Positions 5,861 to 6,993 of a stretch of DNA of 6,993 bases are shown here, piece by piece. The DNA lies in contig CAMUZC010000081.1 in the NCBI GenBank assembly GCA_947165105.1, positions 1 through 6,993 of the forward strand, in the 5' to 3' direction. Below the pieces are notes generated by a model that was not told where the DNA came from, did no database searches, and saw only the letters and a program-made list of their open reading frames with translations. Made by a program: the position numbers and the translations under genes. The first letter of the stretch is position 1; every line of letters starts with the position of its first letter. This DNA comes from an uncultured Lachnospiraceae bacterium. Lineage in GTDB: Bacteria; Bacillota_A; Clostridia; TANB77; CAG-508.

Positions 5861-6769
5861 TTAATCTACCTTTTGTTTTTTTATCTCTGCTTGTTTACTA
5901 TTTATTTTTTTCTTAATTTTATCTAATCCATAATCTTGACCATTAATATTATCTAATAATAATTGTCTTAAATTATCTTCATCAATATCAATTATCAGTT
6001 TTCCATCTTTTGCTACTGAAACTTTTCCAGACTCTTCAGAAACTATAATAACAATGCTATCTGTTTCCTTTGACATTCCAAGTGCTGCCCTGTGCCTTGT
6101 ACCTAAAGCTTTTGAAATATCATTATCACTTGCTAAAGGTAATATACAAGCTGCAGCCTTTACTCTATTCCCACTAATTATTACAGCGCCATCATGTAAT
6201 GGAGTATTTGGAACAAATATGTTTACTAACAATTGTGGTGTGACATCTGAATTAATAGTAATTCCAGTATCTATAATATCTTGAACTTTTATATCTCTTT
6301 CAAGTACAATTAATGCCCCTGTTTTAGTTTTTGCAAGTTCATTTACTGCAATTAGAATCTTATAAATGTCCTCTTTAGATTTTGTTTCAAGATCTTTTTC
6401 AAGGCCAAAAAATCTAGTCAATTTATTAGTTCCAAGCTGTTCTAGCGCTCTTCTTAACTCTGGTTGGAATATTACAATCAATGCAATAACACCATATGAT
6501 AAGAAAGAGGTTAAAATGAAATTTAATATTCTAAGATGTAAAATAGAACTCAACGCAGTTATTACAATATATAAAGCAATTCCCTTTAACAATTGCCATA
6601 CCCTTGTTTTCTTAGAAGCTTTAATAAATTTATAAAGTAAAAAAACAACTATTGCAATATCAATTATTAATGGAACTAATTTTATTGGATATTGATAAAA
6701 TTCGTGTATATAATCTACTACATTTTTTTGAAAATATGTATTAATATTTACCATAAAATTTTCAATCAT
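5861..6769 (-). CDS. cdaA: Diadenylate cyclase CdaA (DacA)
   Basis: Membrane-bound diadenylate cyclase that makes the second messenger c-di-AMP from two ATP, controlling potassium and osmolyte balance and cell-wall homeostasis. The 302 residues have three N-terminal membrane helices (about 33-50, 63-79, 83-104), the conserved FQPELRRALEQLG (101-113), and the cyclase (DisA_N) domain with DGA at 193-195 and RHR at 225-227. The Lys-rich tail after about 280 makes it some 30 residues longer than typical. The ATG at 6769 has AGGAG about 12 nt upstream, rather far but the only good candidate. The usual partner gene for the YbbR-domain regulator CdaR, and glmM behind it, are absent; truA follows instead. 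A 36-residue membrane peptide gene precedes it by 30 nt. Confidence 0.96.
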   Translation of the reverse strand: MIENFMVNINTYFQKNVVDYIHEFYQYPIKLVPLIIDIAIVVFLLYKFIKASKKTRVWQLLKGIALYIVITALSSILHLRILNFILTSFLSYGVIALIVIFQPELRRALEQLGTNKLTRFFGLEKDLETKSKEDIYKILIAVNELAKTKTGALIVLERDIKVQDIIDTGITINSDVTPQLLVNIFVPNTPLHDGAVIISGNRVKAAACILPLASDNDISKALGTRHRAALGMSKETDSIVIIVSEESGKVSVAKDGKLIIDIDEDNLRQLLLDNINGQDYGLDKIKKKINSKQAEIKKQKVD

Positions 6770-6799
6770 TTATAACTATAACTCCTATTTTTTATTTTA

Positions 6800-6910
6800 T
6801 TATCTTGCTACTAAACAAAATATAAGTGTAAAGCACATTGATGCAACCATTAATCCAGCTAGTATTCCAGCCATTATTTTTACAAAAATGTTTTTATTTC
6901 CATTTGACAT
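6800..6910 (-). CDS. 36-residue single-helix membrane peptide
   Basis: A short gene starting MSNGNKNIFVKIM and ending FCLVAR. It has a short polar, Lys-containing N-terminus and one hydrophobic helix of about 22 residues with small-residue pattern GILAGLMVAS, so an inner-membrane peptide is expected. The ATG at 6910 is 8 nt after a perfect AGGAGG; a second ATG at 6916 is only 2 nt from it. A good promoter lies upstream and cdaA begins 30 nt downstream, so it should be the first gene of the cdaA operon. Its layout recalls small Bacillota membrane peptides such as Prli42 or DUF4044 proteins, but I see no motif that proves membership. The strong ribosome binding site, promoter and position are the main support. 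Confidence 0.72.
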   Translation of the reverse strand: MSNGNKNIFVKIMAGILAGLMVASMCFTLIFCLVAR

Positions 6911-6946
6911 TTCCATGTCCTCCTTTGTTTATTATCTACATTAATA

Positions 6947-6975
6947 ATGTTAGCACATATTTTGATTTTTTTCAA
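6947..6975 (-). promoter_or_regulatory. Promoter of the small peptide-cdaA-truA operon
   Basis: On the minus strand, TTGAAA (6970-6975) is followed after 17 nt by TAACAT (6947-6952), a 4/6 match to the -10, with an extended TGC directly before it. The leader to the ATG at 6910 is about 30 nt and contains AAAGGAGG. Confidence 0.65.
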
Positions 6976-6993
6976 GATTTTTTTCAAATTCTG

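Overview
The window looks like a chromosomal segment of an AT-rich, endospore-forming Bacillota, most likely a clostridial lineage. The evidence is very AT-rich DNA, strong AGGAGG-type ribosome binding sites, and orthologs of spoVG, spoIVB, cdaA and murC. There are no mobile elements, RNA genes, CRISPR arrays or phage genes. Eight protein genes are supported: one on the plus strand (murC) and seven on the minus strand.

Layout, left to right. spoVG (minus, 7-309) and murC (plus, 552-1946) diverge from a promoter region that carries an exact match to the sporulation sigma-H consensus on the spoVG side and a textbook sigma-A promoter (TTGAAA-17-TATAAT) on the murC side. murC converges on a membrane-anchored transglutaminase-like protein (minus, 2034-3140), and the two share a 13-bp bidirectional terminator. 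Upstream on the minus strand come spoIVB (3197-4447) and a small three-helix membrane protein with a Cys/Asn/Asp-rich tail (4508-4915). A terminator at 4988-5022 then separates this block from a second minus-strand operon, read as small membrane peptide (6800-6910), cdaA (5861-6769), truA (5030-5767), with its own promoter at 6947-6975.

The striking observation is in spoIVB. The gene encodes a full-length (about 415 aa) SpoIVB protease with PDZ domain, catalytic His and GMSGSP Ser motif, but it is spread over four reading-frame segments joined by three +1 shifts. Each join lies at an in-frame CGG codon followed by A. In every case, skipping the C and reading GGA (Gly) restores the conserved protein. 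By hand count these three are the only in-frame CGG codons among roughly 2,065 codons in the window, while CGT, CGC, CGA, AGA and AGG are all used for Arg. This suggests that CGG is unassigned or starved in this organism and acts as a +1 frameshift signal, here required three times to make a sporulation-checkpoint protease. Three coincident errors or a decaying gene are less likely but cannot be excluded from one sequence.

Functionally the window mixes cell-envelope synthesis (murC), c-di-AMP signalling (cdaA), tRNA modification (truA) and sporulation control (spoVG, spoIVB).
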